Source: Acidobacteriota bacterium (GTDB lineage: Bacteria > Acidobacteriota > Terriglobia > Bryobacterales > Bryobacteraceae). Taken from it: a DNA stretch of 64,000 nucleotides. The stretch spans positions 38,891 to 102,890 of the forward strand of contig JAFLBB010000003.1 in assembly GCA_017304135.1 (NCBI GenBank). The letters run 5' to 3'. The notes beneath the pieces were generated by a model that did no database searches, was not told the origin of the DNA, and was given only the letters and a program-made list of their open reading frames with translations. Both the position numbers and the translations under genes were made by a program. This document shows positions 54,504 through 62,817 of this stretch, piece by piece (position 1 is the first letter of the stretch; each line of letters starts with the position of its first letter).

Positions 54504-56561
54504 TCAATACCGCAGCAGCCGTTCGGCTTCGCGCGCGATGCCGGCCACCTGCGGTAGCGTCTCCGCCTCCAGGCCGGGATTATATCCAACCCATGTATCG
54601 AGGGCCGCCAGCCGCCCCACCGGCGCATCGAGTTCGGTGAACAGCTCGCTTGCCACGCGCGCCGCGATCTCCGCGCCAAAGCCATGCGTGAGCGTGTCCT
54701 CGTGCACCACCAGCAGCCGCGAGGTTTTACGCACGCTCACGAACACCGTCTCCCAATCGATGGGCGCGAGCGAACGCAGGTCGATCACCTCGATGCTCGC
54801 GCTGGGACTGCGCCGTTCGATCTCCATCGCCGCCGTGAGTGACCTGTTCACCAGCGCGCCGTAGGTGACGATGCTCAGCCGCGCCCCTTGCTTGGCCACG
54901 CGCGCCCGCCCGAACGGAATGCAGTAGTTCTCGCCCGGATGCGGCGAGCGGTTGTAGGCTTCGCGATAGAGCTTCTTGTGTTCGAGAAACAACACCGGAT
55001 CGTCGCAGCGGATGGCCGTGCGCAGTAGCCCGCAGGCGTCGAGCGCATTCGACGGCATGGCCACGCGCAGCCCCGGAATGTGCGTGAACACCACCTCGCC
55101 GCACTGGCTGTGATAGATCGCCCCGCCCGTCAGATAGCCGCCAATCGGCACGCGCACCACCAGCGGGCACGACCAGCCGTTGGCGCTCCGCCAGCGCATC
55201 GTCGCCAGCTCATCGCGAATCTGCATCATCGCCGGCCAGATGTAGTCGAAGAACTGAATCTCCACCACCGGCTTCAGTCCGCGCAGTGCCATGCCGATGG
55301 CCCGCCCCACAATGGCCGCCTCGGCGATGGGCGAGTTGAACACGCGCGCTGAGCCATAAGTGCGCTGCAAGCCCTGCGTCGCCTTGAACACGCCGCCCTT
55401 GCCCTTCACCAGCGGCAGGTTCACTTCGCGGCTGCAATCGGCCACGTCTTCGCCAAACACCACCATGCGCGGGTTGCGCGCCATCTCCTCATGCATCACG
55501 CGGTTGATCGTGTCCACCATCGTGCGCGGTTCGCCGGCCATGTGCGGCTCGGTAGCAAATGCGCCGCCGCAGGCATCCACGCGATCCGAATAGAGCCATC
55601 GCGGCGCGCTGCCTTCGGGCGGTGCGTCGGCATCGAGCGCCTTGCCGGCCGCCGCCTCCACCTCCTGCTCCACTTCGAAGGCGATGCGCTGCATGGCATG
55701 GCGGTCCAGGTGGCCCTCGCCGAGCAGCCACTCCGGAAAGCGGATTACCGGATCGCGCGCGGCTTCGGCCTCGCGTTCCACCGCTGTCTTGTAGAGCGTC
55801 TCGTCGTCACTCAAGGAATGCGAATAAGGCCGCGTGCACAGCGCATGCACAAGCGCCGGTCCTTGCCCTTCGCGACACCACGCAACGGCCCGCTCCATCG
55901 CTTCGTAGCTGGCCCGCACATCCGTGCCGTCGCACTCCACACGCAGCAGCCACGGGAATCCGGCAAGCAGATGGGAGATGTTGCCGCCCGGCGTCTGGCG
56001 CTCCACCGGCACTGAGATCGCATAGCCGTTATCTTCCACCAGGAACACCACCGGCAGCCGCTCCAGGCACGCCGCGTTCACGGCCTCCCAAAACTCGCCC
56101 TCGCTTGTCGCCCCATCGCCCGAACACACCAGCGTCACTTCGCCTGCCTTGGGCGCCAGCATACGCGAGGCCTGCGCGCAGCCCACGGCCTGCGTGTACT
56201 GCGTCCCCGTGGGCGAACTGGCGCTGACGATGCGCAACTCCGGCGCGCTCCAATGCGAGGGCATCTGCCGCCCGCCGCTGGCCGGATCGACACCCGCCCC
56301 CACCGCCTGCAGCATCATCTCGTAGGCCGTCACGCCGAGCATTAAACACAACGCGCGATCGCGGTAGTAAGGAAAGACCCAATCGACACCGGCTCGCAGC
56401 GCCAACCCCGCCGCCACGCCGATCGCCTCATGCCCCGCGCCGGAAATCTGAAAATAGATCCGGTTCTGCCTCTTCAACAGAATCTCGCGGTCATCGAGCC
56501 CGCGCGCCAGCAGCATCGTGCGATAAGCGGCCAGCAGACGCTCACGGTCGAGCGCGCTCAT
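54504..56561 (-). CDS. 2-Oxoacid dehydrogenase E1, alpha-beta fusion
   Basis: 685 residues. ~1-330 is E1-alpha: thiamine diphosphate motif '[15 protein letters not shown]' to 'EDNGYAISV' and '[11 protein letters not shown]' phosphorylation-loop region. ~350-685 is E1-beta: '[18 protein letters not shown]', '[16 protein letters not shown]' and the C-terminal '[16 protein letters not shown]'. It decarboxylates pyruvate or a branched-chain 2-oxoacid; the fused form occurs in Bacteroidetes and Acidobacteria. No E2 or E3 gene is in the window. ATG overlaps the IscU-like stop (ATGA). Confidence 0.92.
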   Translation of the reverse strand: MSALDRERLLAAYRTMLLARGLDDREILLKRQNRIYFQISGAGHEAIGVAAGLALRAGVDWVFPYYRDRALCLMLGVTAYEMMLQAVGAGVDPASGGRQMPSHWSAPELRIVSASSPTGTQYTQAVGCAQASRMLAPKAGEVTLVCSGDGATSEGEFWEAVNAACLERLPVVFLVEDNGYAISVPVERQTPGGNISHLLAGFPWLLRVECDGTDVRASYEAMERAVAWCREGQGPALVHALCTRPYSHSLSDDETLYKTAVEREAEAARDPVIRFPEWLLGEGHLDRHAMQRIAFEVEQEVEAAAGKALDADAPPEGSAPRWLYSDRVDACGGAFATEPHMAGEPRTMVDTINRVMHEEMARNPRMVVFGEDVADCSREVNLPLVKGKGGVFKATQGLQRTYGSARVFNSPIAEAAIVGRAIGMALRGLKPVVEIQFFDYIWPAMMQIRDELATMRWRSANGWSCPLVVRVPIGGYLTGGAIYHSQCGEVVFTHIPGLRVAMPSNALDACGLLRTAIRCDDPVLFLEHKKLYREAYNRSPHPGENYCIPFGRARVAKQGARLSIVTYGALVNRSLTAAMEIERRSPSASIEVIDLRSLAPIDWETVFVSVRKTSRLLVVHEDTLTHGFGAEIAARVASELFTELDAPVGRLAALDTWVGYNPGLEAETLPQVAGIAREAERLLRY

Positions 56562-56911
56562 GCCCGCCTCGCCAGCTCGCGCGCAGCGTCCACACACAAC
56601 ACAGCGGCGTGCTTTGACTCCGGAATCAAGCCCCCCAGCGCCTCTTCGATCACCGCCGCCCGCAACACAGCGGCCTCGGCCAGCGCCCGTCCGGTGAGCC
56701 ACTCCGTCAACGCGCTGCCCGCCGCGATGGACGCTGTGCACCCGCGCACCTGATAGCGCACCTCGCGGATGACGCCGTCCTCCACGCGCGCGCTCAGCCG
56801 CAGGTGGTCGCCGCAAGCCGGGTTCTCCACCTCCACGCGCAGCGTCGCCTCGGGCAGTTCGCCCGCGTTGCGCGGATTCTGGAAGTGATCAAGCAACCGT
56901 TCGCTATGCAT
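56558..56911 (-). CDS. IscU/NifU-N-type iron-sulfur scaffold protein
   Basis: 117 residues, the size of an IscU. The three ligand cysteines are present: C33 in 'NPACGDHL', C58 in '[11 protein letters not shown]' and C106 in 'SKHAAVLC', with the Asp after the first Cys. It would assemble an Fe-S cluster for transfer. No IscS, SufS or other cluster-assembly gene is near. First gene of the E1/GMC/small-subunit operon; divergent from the radical SAM gene with about 18 bases between starts. Confidence 0.9.
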   Translation of the reverse strand: MHSERLLDHFQNPRNAGELPEATLRVEVENPACGDHLRLSARVEDGVIREVRYQVRGCTASIAAGSALTEWLTGRALAEAAVLRAAVIEEALGGLIPESKHAAVLCVDAARELARRA

Positions 56912-56929
56912 CGCCGTATGTGCATTATT

Positions 56930-58117
56930 ATGGAGGTTCTCTCACTGGGCATGGTTGGCGCATCCTATTTCCGCATTCTCGCCGAGCGAGTGCGCAAGCC
57001 CGCGTTCAACGCCCTCTTTCTCTTCGTCACCTCGCGCTGCAACTCGCTCTGCCGCACCTGCTTCTACTTCGACAAGCTGAACAGCCGCGACGACCTCAGC
57101 TTCGACGACATCCGCCGCCTGTCTGAATCGGCCCCGCGATTCAACAAGCTCTGGCTGAGCGGCGGTGAGCCTACCCTGCGCGAGGATCTCGGCGAGATCA
57201 TCGGCCTGTTCGCCCGCAACAACGGCATCCGCAACGTCAACCTGCCCACCAACGGCCTGATGCCCGACAAGCTCTTCGGCATCCTTGACGACACGCTCGC
57301 CCGCACCCCCGGCCACGTCGCCATCGATCTCAACTTTTCCCTCGACGGCCTCGCCAACACCCACGATGCGATCCGCGGCGTGCCGAACAACTTCCAGCGC
57401 ACGCTGGCCACGATGCGCGAAACCGAAGCCCGCTACGGCCACCTCCGCCGCTTGCGCCGCAACGTGCTCAGCGTGATCACGCGTGAGAATTACGGCGAAC
57501 TGGTGGAACTCGGCCTCCGTCTCGCCGAGCAGGGCGGCATCGACGGCCACTACTTCGAAGTCGTGCGCGGCGCCACGCCCGACCCCGGCGTGAAGGCGAT
57601 GACGCGCGACGAGGTGGCTGATCTCCACCGCCGCCTCTTCCCGCTCCACCGCCACTACGCGCGCCTCCTGTTTACCCATCTGCCCGCACCCGCCCGCGCC
57701 GTGGCCAGCGCTTACTACCTCGGCAACCTGCGCCTCCATTTCGAATTGCAGGAGCGCTGCTACGACGCGCCTTCGCCCTGGCCCATGCCCTGCACCGCCG
57801 GCAAGACCGCGCTCGTGGTCGACCACAATGGCCGCTTCCGAGCCTGCGAAATGCGCGGCATCATCGGCAACCTGCATGACCACGGGATGAACCTCGCCGC
57901 CGCCCTCGCCTCCGACGCCGTGCGCGCCGAAACCGCGGCCATCGCGCGCGACGGCTGCTGGTGCACGCACTCGTGCTTCATCCACGAAAGCGGGAAATTT
58001 TCACCGCGCGTGCAGCTCTTCGAAATCCCTATTGCCTGGTGGAACCAGAACCGCGAGCAGGTGGCCGCTGCGCCGTTCACTGAACTCGAACGCTTCCGCG
58101 CCCTGGAGTTGGCATGA
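56930..58117 (+). CDS. Radical SAM protein with SPASM-like C-terminus
   Basis: 395 residues. 'TSRCNSLCRTCFYFD' gives the CxxxCxxC motif for the SAM-bound 4Fe-4S cluster, 'LSGGEPTLRE' the GGEP SAM-binding motif. The C-terminus has 'CTAGKTALVVDHNGRFRACE' and 'CWCTHSCF', cysteines of a SPASM-like auxiliary-cluster domain. It lacks the sulfatase-maturase hallmark sequences that I know. Possible roles are peptide or cofactor modification. Start is uncertain among ATG 56906, 56918, 56930 and 56951. The stop overlaps the NUDIX ATG. Confidence 0.88.
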   Translation: MEVLSLGMVGASYFRILAERVRKPAFNALFLFVTSRCNSLCRTCFYFDKLNSRDDLSFDDIRRLSESAPRFNKLWLSGGEPTLREDLGEIIGLFARNNGIRNVNLPTNGLMPDKLFGILDDTLARTPGHVAIDLNFSLDGLANTHDAIRGVPNNFQRTLATMRETEARYGHLRRLRRNVLSVITRENYGELVELGLRLAEQGGIDGHYFEVVRGATPDPGVKAMTRDEVADLHRRLFPLHRHYARLLFTHLPAPARAVASAYYLGNLRLHFELQERCYDAPSPWPMPCTAGKTALVVDHNGRFRACEMRGIIGNLHDHGMNLAAALASDAVRAETAAIARDGCWCTHSCFIHESGKFSPRVQLFEIPIAWWNQNREQVAAAPFTELERFRALELA

Positions 58118-58554
58118 GTGAACAGGAACCGCTGCCTCATCTCGGACGTCCTGGCGTGCTCGTCGTCGCCGCCGTCATTGAACACGAGGGCCGCATCCTC
58201 ATCGGCCAGCGCAAGCGAGGCGATTGGAACGAGTTCAAATGGGAGTTCCCCGGCGGCAAGGTGGAGTCGCGCGAAGATCCGCGCGACGCCTTACAGCGGG
58301 AGTTACGCGAAGAACTGGAGATCGACGCCGAGATCGGCGCGGAGTTGATGCGCTACGAGTATCAATACCCCGGCAAGCCGCCCATCCATCTCATCTTTTT
58401 TAGCGTGAAGCGCTTCAGCGGCGAGCCCGTCAACCGCGAGTTTGAGTCCATCGCCTGGGAAGCCGTGGCCAGCCTGCCCGCTTACGACTTCCTCGACGGC
58501 GACATCGATTTCGTCCAGCGCCTGGCGCGCGGCCAGTTCGACGGCCTGACGTAG
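58114..58554 (+). CDS. NUDIX hydrolase, MutT-like (8-oxo-dGTP pyrophosphatase type)
   Basis: 146 residues. The Nudix box runs from 'GGKVESRED' through 'RELREELEI' (~47-70) with all catalytic Glu. 'RKRGDWNEFKWEFPGGK' is the MutT-type strand pair. It probably cleans oxidised nucleotides, though other NDP substrates are possible. ATG overlaps the radical SAM stop (ATGA). Ends 17 bases before the convergent gene. Confidence 0.92.
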   Translation: MSEQEPLPHLGRPGVLVVAAVIEHEGRILIGQRKRGDWNEFKWEFPGGKVESREDPRDALQRELREELEIDAEIGAELMRYEYQYPGKPPIHLIFFSVKRFSGEPVNREFESIAWEAVASLPAYDFLDGDIDFVQRLARGQFDGLT

Positions 58555-58571
58555 ATCGCACCCGCGGCGGC

Positions 58572-59351
58572 TTAGCGGGCCAGCCTGAACTCCAGCCCGC
58601 GCTCCTCGTTCAACTGCCGGCTCAAGTCGAGATCGATCAGTTCCATTGAGGCGCGGTTATGGGCGTGCTTCATTGTGATGTAGTGGAACGTGCCCTCTTC
58701 CACCCAGAACGCCAGCGCCGCATACACCTCGCCCGATTTCATCGCCACCAGGTACACCGTCGGCTTGCCCTCGGCATTGGCCGGCGGGCGCGCCGCTTCG
58801 CTCAGTGGACGCCCCTCCTCGTATTTCGCCACCGGCGCCTGGTAAGTCGTCATCGTCTGCGGCGTCCCGGCGTCCACCTCGGTCACTCTTGGGCTCATGT
58901 GGTCCGGCGTGTAGCCCTGGTTGATGATCACTGTCGGCGAAGGCGCAGGCGCGTTGATCACGGTGACATTCGGAACCGGCGCCTGGTAGGTGGAGGTGAA
59001 ACCGCCAACGAATACCGGATAGGGCACGATGCCGCCCCGCCACGGCTGCTTATGATAAGCGCCCACGGCCCAGTCCGAGCCGCTCACGGTCGCGCTCAGC
59101 CGCTGGCCGAACGACAGGTTGGGGCTGTAAATCGGATTCACCACTCCGAATTGCTGCGGCACCCCGGAGGGATTCACCACGCTGCCGAAGCCCGCACCGG
59201 GAAACGCCCGCTGTGGTGGAGCGGGAAAAATGCCACGCGCCGGCGGTGCACCCGCGCCGCCGCGGCCTCCCGGACCGCCGCCCACACGGCCTTGCCCAAA
59301 CGCGCTCAACACCACCGCGCAGCCAACAATCGCCATCCGCAGCTTCATCAT
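58572..59351 (-). CDS. Secreted protein of unknown function
   Basis: 259 residues. Signal peptide MMKLRMAIVGCAVVLSAFGQ, then a Gly/Ala/Pro-rich stretch (~20-60), an Asn/Pro/Val-rich middle ('VPNVTVINAPAPSPTVIINQG') and a compact C-terminal domain ('KPTVYLVAMKSGEVYAALAFWVEEGTFHYIT', in parts) like those of small surface proteins in Acidobacteria. No enzyme motif. Start either of the tandem ATGs at 59351/59348. Its promoter lies in the 200-base gap shared with the second ECF sigma gene. Confidence 0.72.
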   Translation of the reverse strand: MMKLRMAIVGCAVVLSAFGQGRVGGGPGGRGGAGAPPARGIFPAPPQRAFPGAGFGSVVNPSGVPQQFGVVNPIYSPNLSFGQRLSATVSGSDWAVGAYHKQPWRGGIVPYPVFVGGFTSTYQAPVPNVTVINAPAPSPTVIINQGYTPDHMSPRVTEVDAGTPQTMTTYQAPVAKYEEGRPLSEAARPPANAEGKPTVYLVAMKSGEVYAALAFWVEEGTFHYITMKHAHNRASMELIDLDLSRQLNEERGLEFRLAR

Positions 59352-59473
59352 TGCAGAGTACTCCCCACCCTCTTCTGACGCAACGTCCCGGCCACCGGTT
59401 GCAGCCCATGACCTCCGACGGGATTCGGCCCGGCCGCGCGCTCCCCGGTACAATACACGAAAATGGCCGCGGC

Positions 59474-59491
59474 ACGGGAACTATTTCCCGT
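59474..59491. promoter_or_regulatory. Palindrome upstream of the ECF sigma gene
   Basis: ACGGGAA-CTAT-TTCCCGT is a perfect 7-bp inverted repeat 60 bases before the sigma start. GGGAAC, like the -35 of ECF promoters, occurs within it and again at 59498. It could be an operator or an autoregulated promoter element. Confidence 0.45.
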
Positions 59492-59551
59492 CCCCGTGGG
59501 AACCTCTATCAGGAACAGAATGGTGGCTGACGCGTCGAACGGAACTGGGGA

Positions 59552-60130
59552 ATGAACTGGTTTCGCCCATCTTTCGATCCGCTTTCGGCCGCCGATTGCG
59601 AACTGGTCGTTCGCCTGCGTTCCGGCGACGAGGCCTGCTGGCGCGAACTCTACCGCCGCCATCAGGACCGCCTCTACCGCTACGCCCTGCGTATGACCGG
59701 TTCGGCGGCCACGGCCAGCGACATTACACAGGAGACCTTTGTGGCGTTTCTCGAACAGGCTCACCGCTACGATCCCGCGCAGGCCCCGCTCGGCGCCTGG
59801 CTGCTCGGCATCGCCCGCAACCGTGTGCGCAAATCGTTCACTGCCACCGCCGCCTGGGAGCCGCTGGAGGACGCGCCGCCGCCCGAGGCTCCCGGCCACG
59901 ATCCGCTCACCTCGCTCACCCACGCCGAGCAACTGGCCGCCGTGCGCGTCGCCGTCGACGCCCTGCCGCCGGCCTTCCGCGAAGTGGTGGTGCTGATCGA
60001 GTTCGAAGAGATGTCGTACGAGGAGACCGCCGCGGTGCTCGGCGTACCGGCCGGTACGGTCCGCTCGCGGCTTCATCGCGCCCGTGCGCTGTTGCAGCAG
60101 TCGCTCTCCGCGCAGGGGGTGGCCAGATGA
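59552..60130 (+). CDS. ECF-type RNA polymerase sigma factor
   Basis: 192 residues. Region 2: 'CWRELYRRHQDRLYRYALRMTG', 'ASDITQETFVAFLEQ' (in parts). Region 4: 'LPPAFREVVVLIEFEEMSYEETAAVLGVPAGTVRSRLHRAR', given in parts, is the helix-turn-helix. The region between is Pro-rich. GGGGA before the ATG. Its stop overlaps the ATG of the next gene (ATGA), the likely anti-sigma or regulatory partner. Confidence 0.93.
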   Translation: MNWFRPSFDPLSAADCELVVRLRSGDEACWRELYRRHQDRLYRYALRMTGSAATASDITQETFVAFLEQAHRYDPAQAPLGAWLLGIARNRVRKSFTATAAWEPLEDAPPPEAPGHDPLTSLTHAEQLAAVRVAVDALPPAFREVVVLIEFEEMSYEETAAVLGVPAGTVRSRLHRARALLQQSLSAQGVAR

Positions 60131-60693
60131 CGCCGCTCGATCCGATCCTCCGCGAACTGGGCGCCACCCATCGCCGTGAGCAGGCCCCCGATGCGCTCGA
60201 CCGCGAATTGCTGCGAGCATTCCGCCGCCGCCATCGCCGCCCCTGGCTATGGCCCGCGCTGGCCGCCGCAACGGCCACGGCTGCCCTGGCTGCTTTCTTG
60301 CTCGCGCCCTCGCCGCGGGCCGAAACACTCGCCCTGCGTGTGGCCGCCCCGGCCGCGCCCGAGGTTCGCTTCACACCACTCTCGCTGCGCGCCGCCGCCA
60401 GCGCTCCGAAACGTCCAAGGCCAGCCGCGCCCCGTGCGCCACGCGCTGTCTCCGCGCCCGCTCCCGAAATCGCCACCGACTTCTTTCCGCTGCGCCCCGA
60501 CCCCCTCATGGAGCCCGGCGAATGGCTGCGCATCGTGCGCGCCCGCATACCGCGCAGCGAACTGCGCCGCTTCGGCCTCGCCGCGGCGCCCGTCTTCTCA
60601 GCAGCACAACAAAGTCCGGATGTCGCCGCCGACGTCGTCTTCGGAAACGACGGCACGGCCCGCGCCATCCGCTTCATTCACTACACCCGCTAA
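60127..60693 (+). CDS. Membrane-anchored protein, possible anti-sigma factor
   Basis: 188 residues. A basic helical N-terminus (~1-38, many Arg), one membrane segment ('WLWPALAAATATAALAAFLL', ~40-60), a Pro/Ala/Arg-rich linker and a C-terminal domain with 'GEWLRIVRARIPRSELRRFG' and 'ADVVFGNDGTARAIRFIHY'. The topology and ATGA link to the sigma gene suggest an anti-sigma role; the N-terminus lacks the zinc motif. Co-transcribed with the secreted protein 21 bases downstream. Confidence 0.7.
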   Translation: MTPLDPILRELGATHRREQAPDALDRELLRAFRRRHRRPWLWPALAAATATAALAAFLLAPSPRAETLALRVAAPAAPEVRFTPLSLRAAASAPKRPRPAAPRAPRAVSAPAPEIATDFFPLRPDPLMEPGEWLRIVRARIPRSELRRFGLAAAPVFSAAQQSPDVAADVVFGNDGTARAIRFIHYTR

Positions 60694-60714
60694 GTCCAAG
60701 GAGCACACATCGCC

Positions 60715-61770
60715 ATGAACAAGACACTACTCGCACTGGTCACGGCAACAGCCGGACTCCTGTGCGCCCAAACCACCGCCGACGTCACCCCCGCCAAGCC
60801 CCGCACCATGATGTGGGAGCAGAAGATGGAGATGGCCGGAGCGCCACAGGAAGCCACCATCGGCTTCCTCGCCGCCGAGGGCGCGGCCGGATTCGCCGGC
60901 GCTCCCGTCAAGGGCGCGCCCTATTCGGCCGCCATCGAGAACACGTTCACGCAAACACTCGCCGACGGCACGCGCATCCAACGCAAGTCCACCTCGCAAA
61001 CCGCGCGCGACTCCGAAGGCCGCACACGCACCGAGAACACACCCGCCGTCGCCGGGTCGCTCAATGTCGACCTGCCCGCCACCGTCTTCATCTTCGACCC
61101 CGTGGCCAAGCAGACCATCGTCCTCAATGAGAAGGAGAAGACGGCTCGCGTCATGAAGATGCCCGACATCGGCATGGCCAAGTCCGGTGCGGTCTTCAGC
61201 ACCGTCGACGATCACGTGGTAACCGGCGGGAGCGTGCGCATGCGGCGGCCCGCCCCGGCCGGCGCCGCGGTGACAACCAGCCCGAAAGAGGATGTGATCG
61301 TGGAGCGCGTCTTCAGCGTCACCAGCACGCAAGCGGGCGCCGGGCCGGCGCTGGTGACCGAGAACATCCGTCCCGCTCTGCCCACCATTCCCGCCGGTGG
61401 CATCAGCACCAATCACCGGGTGATGATCTTCGATCGCGGCGATGACGGCTCCATGAAAACCGAATCGCTCGGCGCGCAGACCATCTCCGGCGTTCCCTGC
61501 AACGCCAAGCGCAACATCCACACCATCGCCGCCGGCCAGATCGGCAACGACCGGCCCATCGAGATCGTCAACGAAACCTGCTTCTCTGACCAGTTGAAGA
61601 CGCTCCTCTCCTCGCGCACCAACGACCCCTTGCACGGGGAAACCCTCATGCGGCTCACCACCATCACTCGCGCCGAGCCGGCCAAAAGCCTGTTCGAAAT
61701 CCCCCCCGGCTATACCGTGAAGGAAGGGCCGCAACCGATGATCTTCGAGCGCAGGATCGAAAAGAAGTAG
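60715..61770 (+). CDS. Secreted protein of an Acidobacteria-type family, unknown function
   Basis: 351 residues with signal peptide ending near 'LLCAQ' (~19). The middle 'KGAPYSAAIENTFTQTLADGTRIQRKSTSQTARDSEGRTRTE' (in parts) is a pattern I associate with many exported Acidobacteria proteins encoded beside sigma factors. Two half-conserved beta domains, a pair of Cys (~260, ~290). No catalytic motif. Last gene of the sigma operon, followed by a strong hairpin. Confidence 0.78.
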   Translation: MNKTLLALVTATAGLLCAQTTADVTPAKPRTMMWEQKMEMAGAPQEATIGFLAAEGAAGFAGAPVKGAPYSAAIENTFTQTLADGTRIQRKSTSQTARDSEGRTRTENTPAVAGSLNVDLPATVFIFDPVAKQTIVLNEKEKTARVMKMPDIGMAKSGAVFSTVDDHVVTGGSVRMRRPAPAGAAVTTSPKEDVIVERVFSVTSTQAGAGPALVTENIRPALPTIPAGGISTNHRVMIFDRGDDGSMKTESLGAQTISGVPCNAKRNIHTIAAGQIGNDRPIEIVNETCFSDQLKTLLSSRTNDPLHGETLMRLTTITRAEPAKSLFEIPPGYTVKEGPQPMIFERRIEKK

Positions 61771-61791
61771 CGCCCGCCCGCTTCCGCATCC

Positions 61792-61825
61792 ACCCGGCCG
61801 CGCGGACCCGTTCCGCCGGCCGGGT
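61792..61825 (+). terminator. Strong GC hairpin, probable terminator of the sigma operon
   Basis: A 9-bp stem (ACCCGGCCG/CGGCCGGGT), a one-base bulge, then 5 more pairs (GCGGA/TCCGC) around a 5-base loop. It starts 21 bases after the stop at 61770. Only a short T-rich stretch (TCGTGTTTG) follows. Confidence 0.65.
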
Positions 61826-61881
61826 TCGTGTTTGCGGCCGGACCCACCCGAACAGGCTCGCCTTCCTAGGCACTTCTCCCT

Positions 61882-62817
61882 ATGTCGGGATGGCGCCACT
61901 CTGTCGAAGAGCTTCTCATGTGGTGGCTTGCGGCCGTATTTCTGCTCGCCTTGTTGTTCTACGGCCTGAAGAAAAGAGACGTGTGCAGTCAACACCTTGC
62001 CGCTGCCGGCAGGGCGGCTGGCGCGCGCCAATGGAACGTGTTTGACGCCAAGATGGCCGCCGCCCGCGCCTCGGCCGCCCGCATCACGGAACAAAAGGCG
62101 CGCCAGGAGGCACTCGCCGATATCGAATATCTCGCCGCCCACGGCGCCTATTCGCGCAACCGCCCCGACGACGCCATCGCCCATCTCGCCCTGGCCATTC
62201 GCGGCTTTGAGCAACTCGGCGACGCCACACGCGGGTTGAAACTCTCCGCCGCCCACCAGCTCTGGGGCGACCTCGCCTTCGACAGCGCCGACTTCGACGC
62301 CGCCGAGAGCCACTTCCGCTCCGCCGCCCTGGCCACCGAATTCTCTGAACAGCCCGAACGCGTCCTCTCTTCGCTGAAGCGGCTGGGCGATGTCCTGCTG
62401 GCCCAACAGCGCTACGACGACGCCCGCGCCGTCATCGAAAAAGGCATCGAGTATGAACGCCGCCTGCTCCTGGACACGCTGCCCCAGGACGAACAGGAGA
62501 ACTCCAGCGTCATCGCCATGGCCATCCCTGACCTCGCGTTGGCCCGCCGCGATTTCGCCAGCGCCGAGCGCCTCTACCGTGAAAAGGTCGAGTTCTTCGA
62601 TCCTGCCGCCACGCCGCCGCACGAGTCCGACCTGACGCGCTTCCAGTTCCACCTCGCCACCGCGCAGCGCGAACTCGGCCGCATGCAGGACGCCCTGCGC
62701 ACCCTGCACTCCGCCGTCGAAGCCGCCGAACGCGACTTCGGCCCCGAGCATCCCCGCGCCGAACACGCCCGCCGCCGCCTGGCTGAAACCTACCTGCTGG
62801 CCGAAGGCCGCCGCTAA
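61882..62817 (+). CDS. Membrane-anchored TPR protein
   Basis: 311 residues. One N-terminal membrane helix (~12-30), then TPR-like helix pairs: 'AIAHLALAIRGFEQLGD', 'ADFDAAESHFRSAAL', 'QRYDDARAVIEKGIEYE', 'RDFASAERLYREKVEFF' and 'MQDALRTLHSAVEAAE'. A scaffold role is likely; partners are unknown. The stop overlaps the convergent glycosyltransferase stop by 4 bases. Confidence 0.8.
   Translation: MSGWRHSVEELLMWWLAAVFLLALLFYGLKKRDVCSQHLAAAGRAAGARQWNVFDAKMAAARASAARITEQKARQEALADIEYLAAHGAYSRNRPDDAIAHLALAIRGFEQLGDATRGLKLSAAHQLWGDLAFDSADFDAAESHFRSAALATEFSEQPERVLSSLKRLGDVLLAQQRYDDARAVIEKGIEYERRLLLDTLPQDEQENSSVIAMAIPDLALARRDFASAERLYREKVEFFDPAATPPHESDLTRFQFHLATAQRELGRMQDALRTLHSAVEAAERDFGPEHPRAEHARRRLAETYLLAEGRR

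Noticed and set aside
53005..54864. 619-residue plus-strand frame
   Set aside because: Antisense of the GMC gene, rich in His and Arg without domains.
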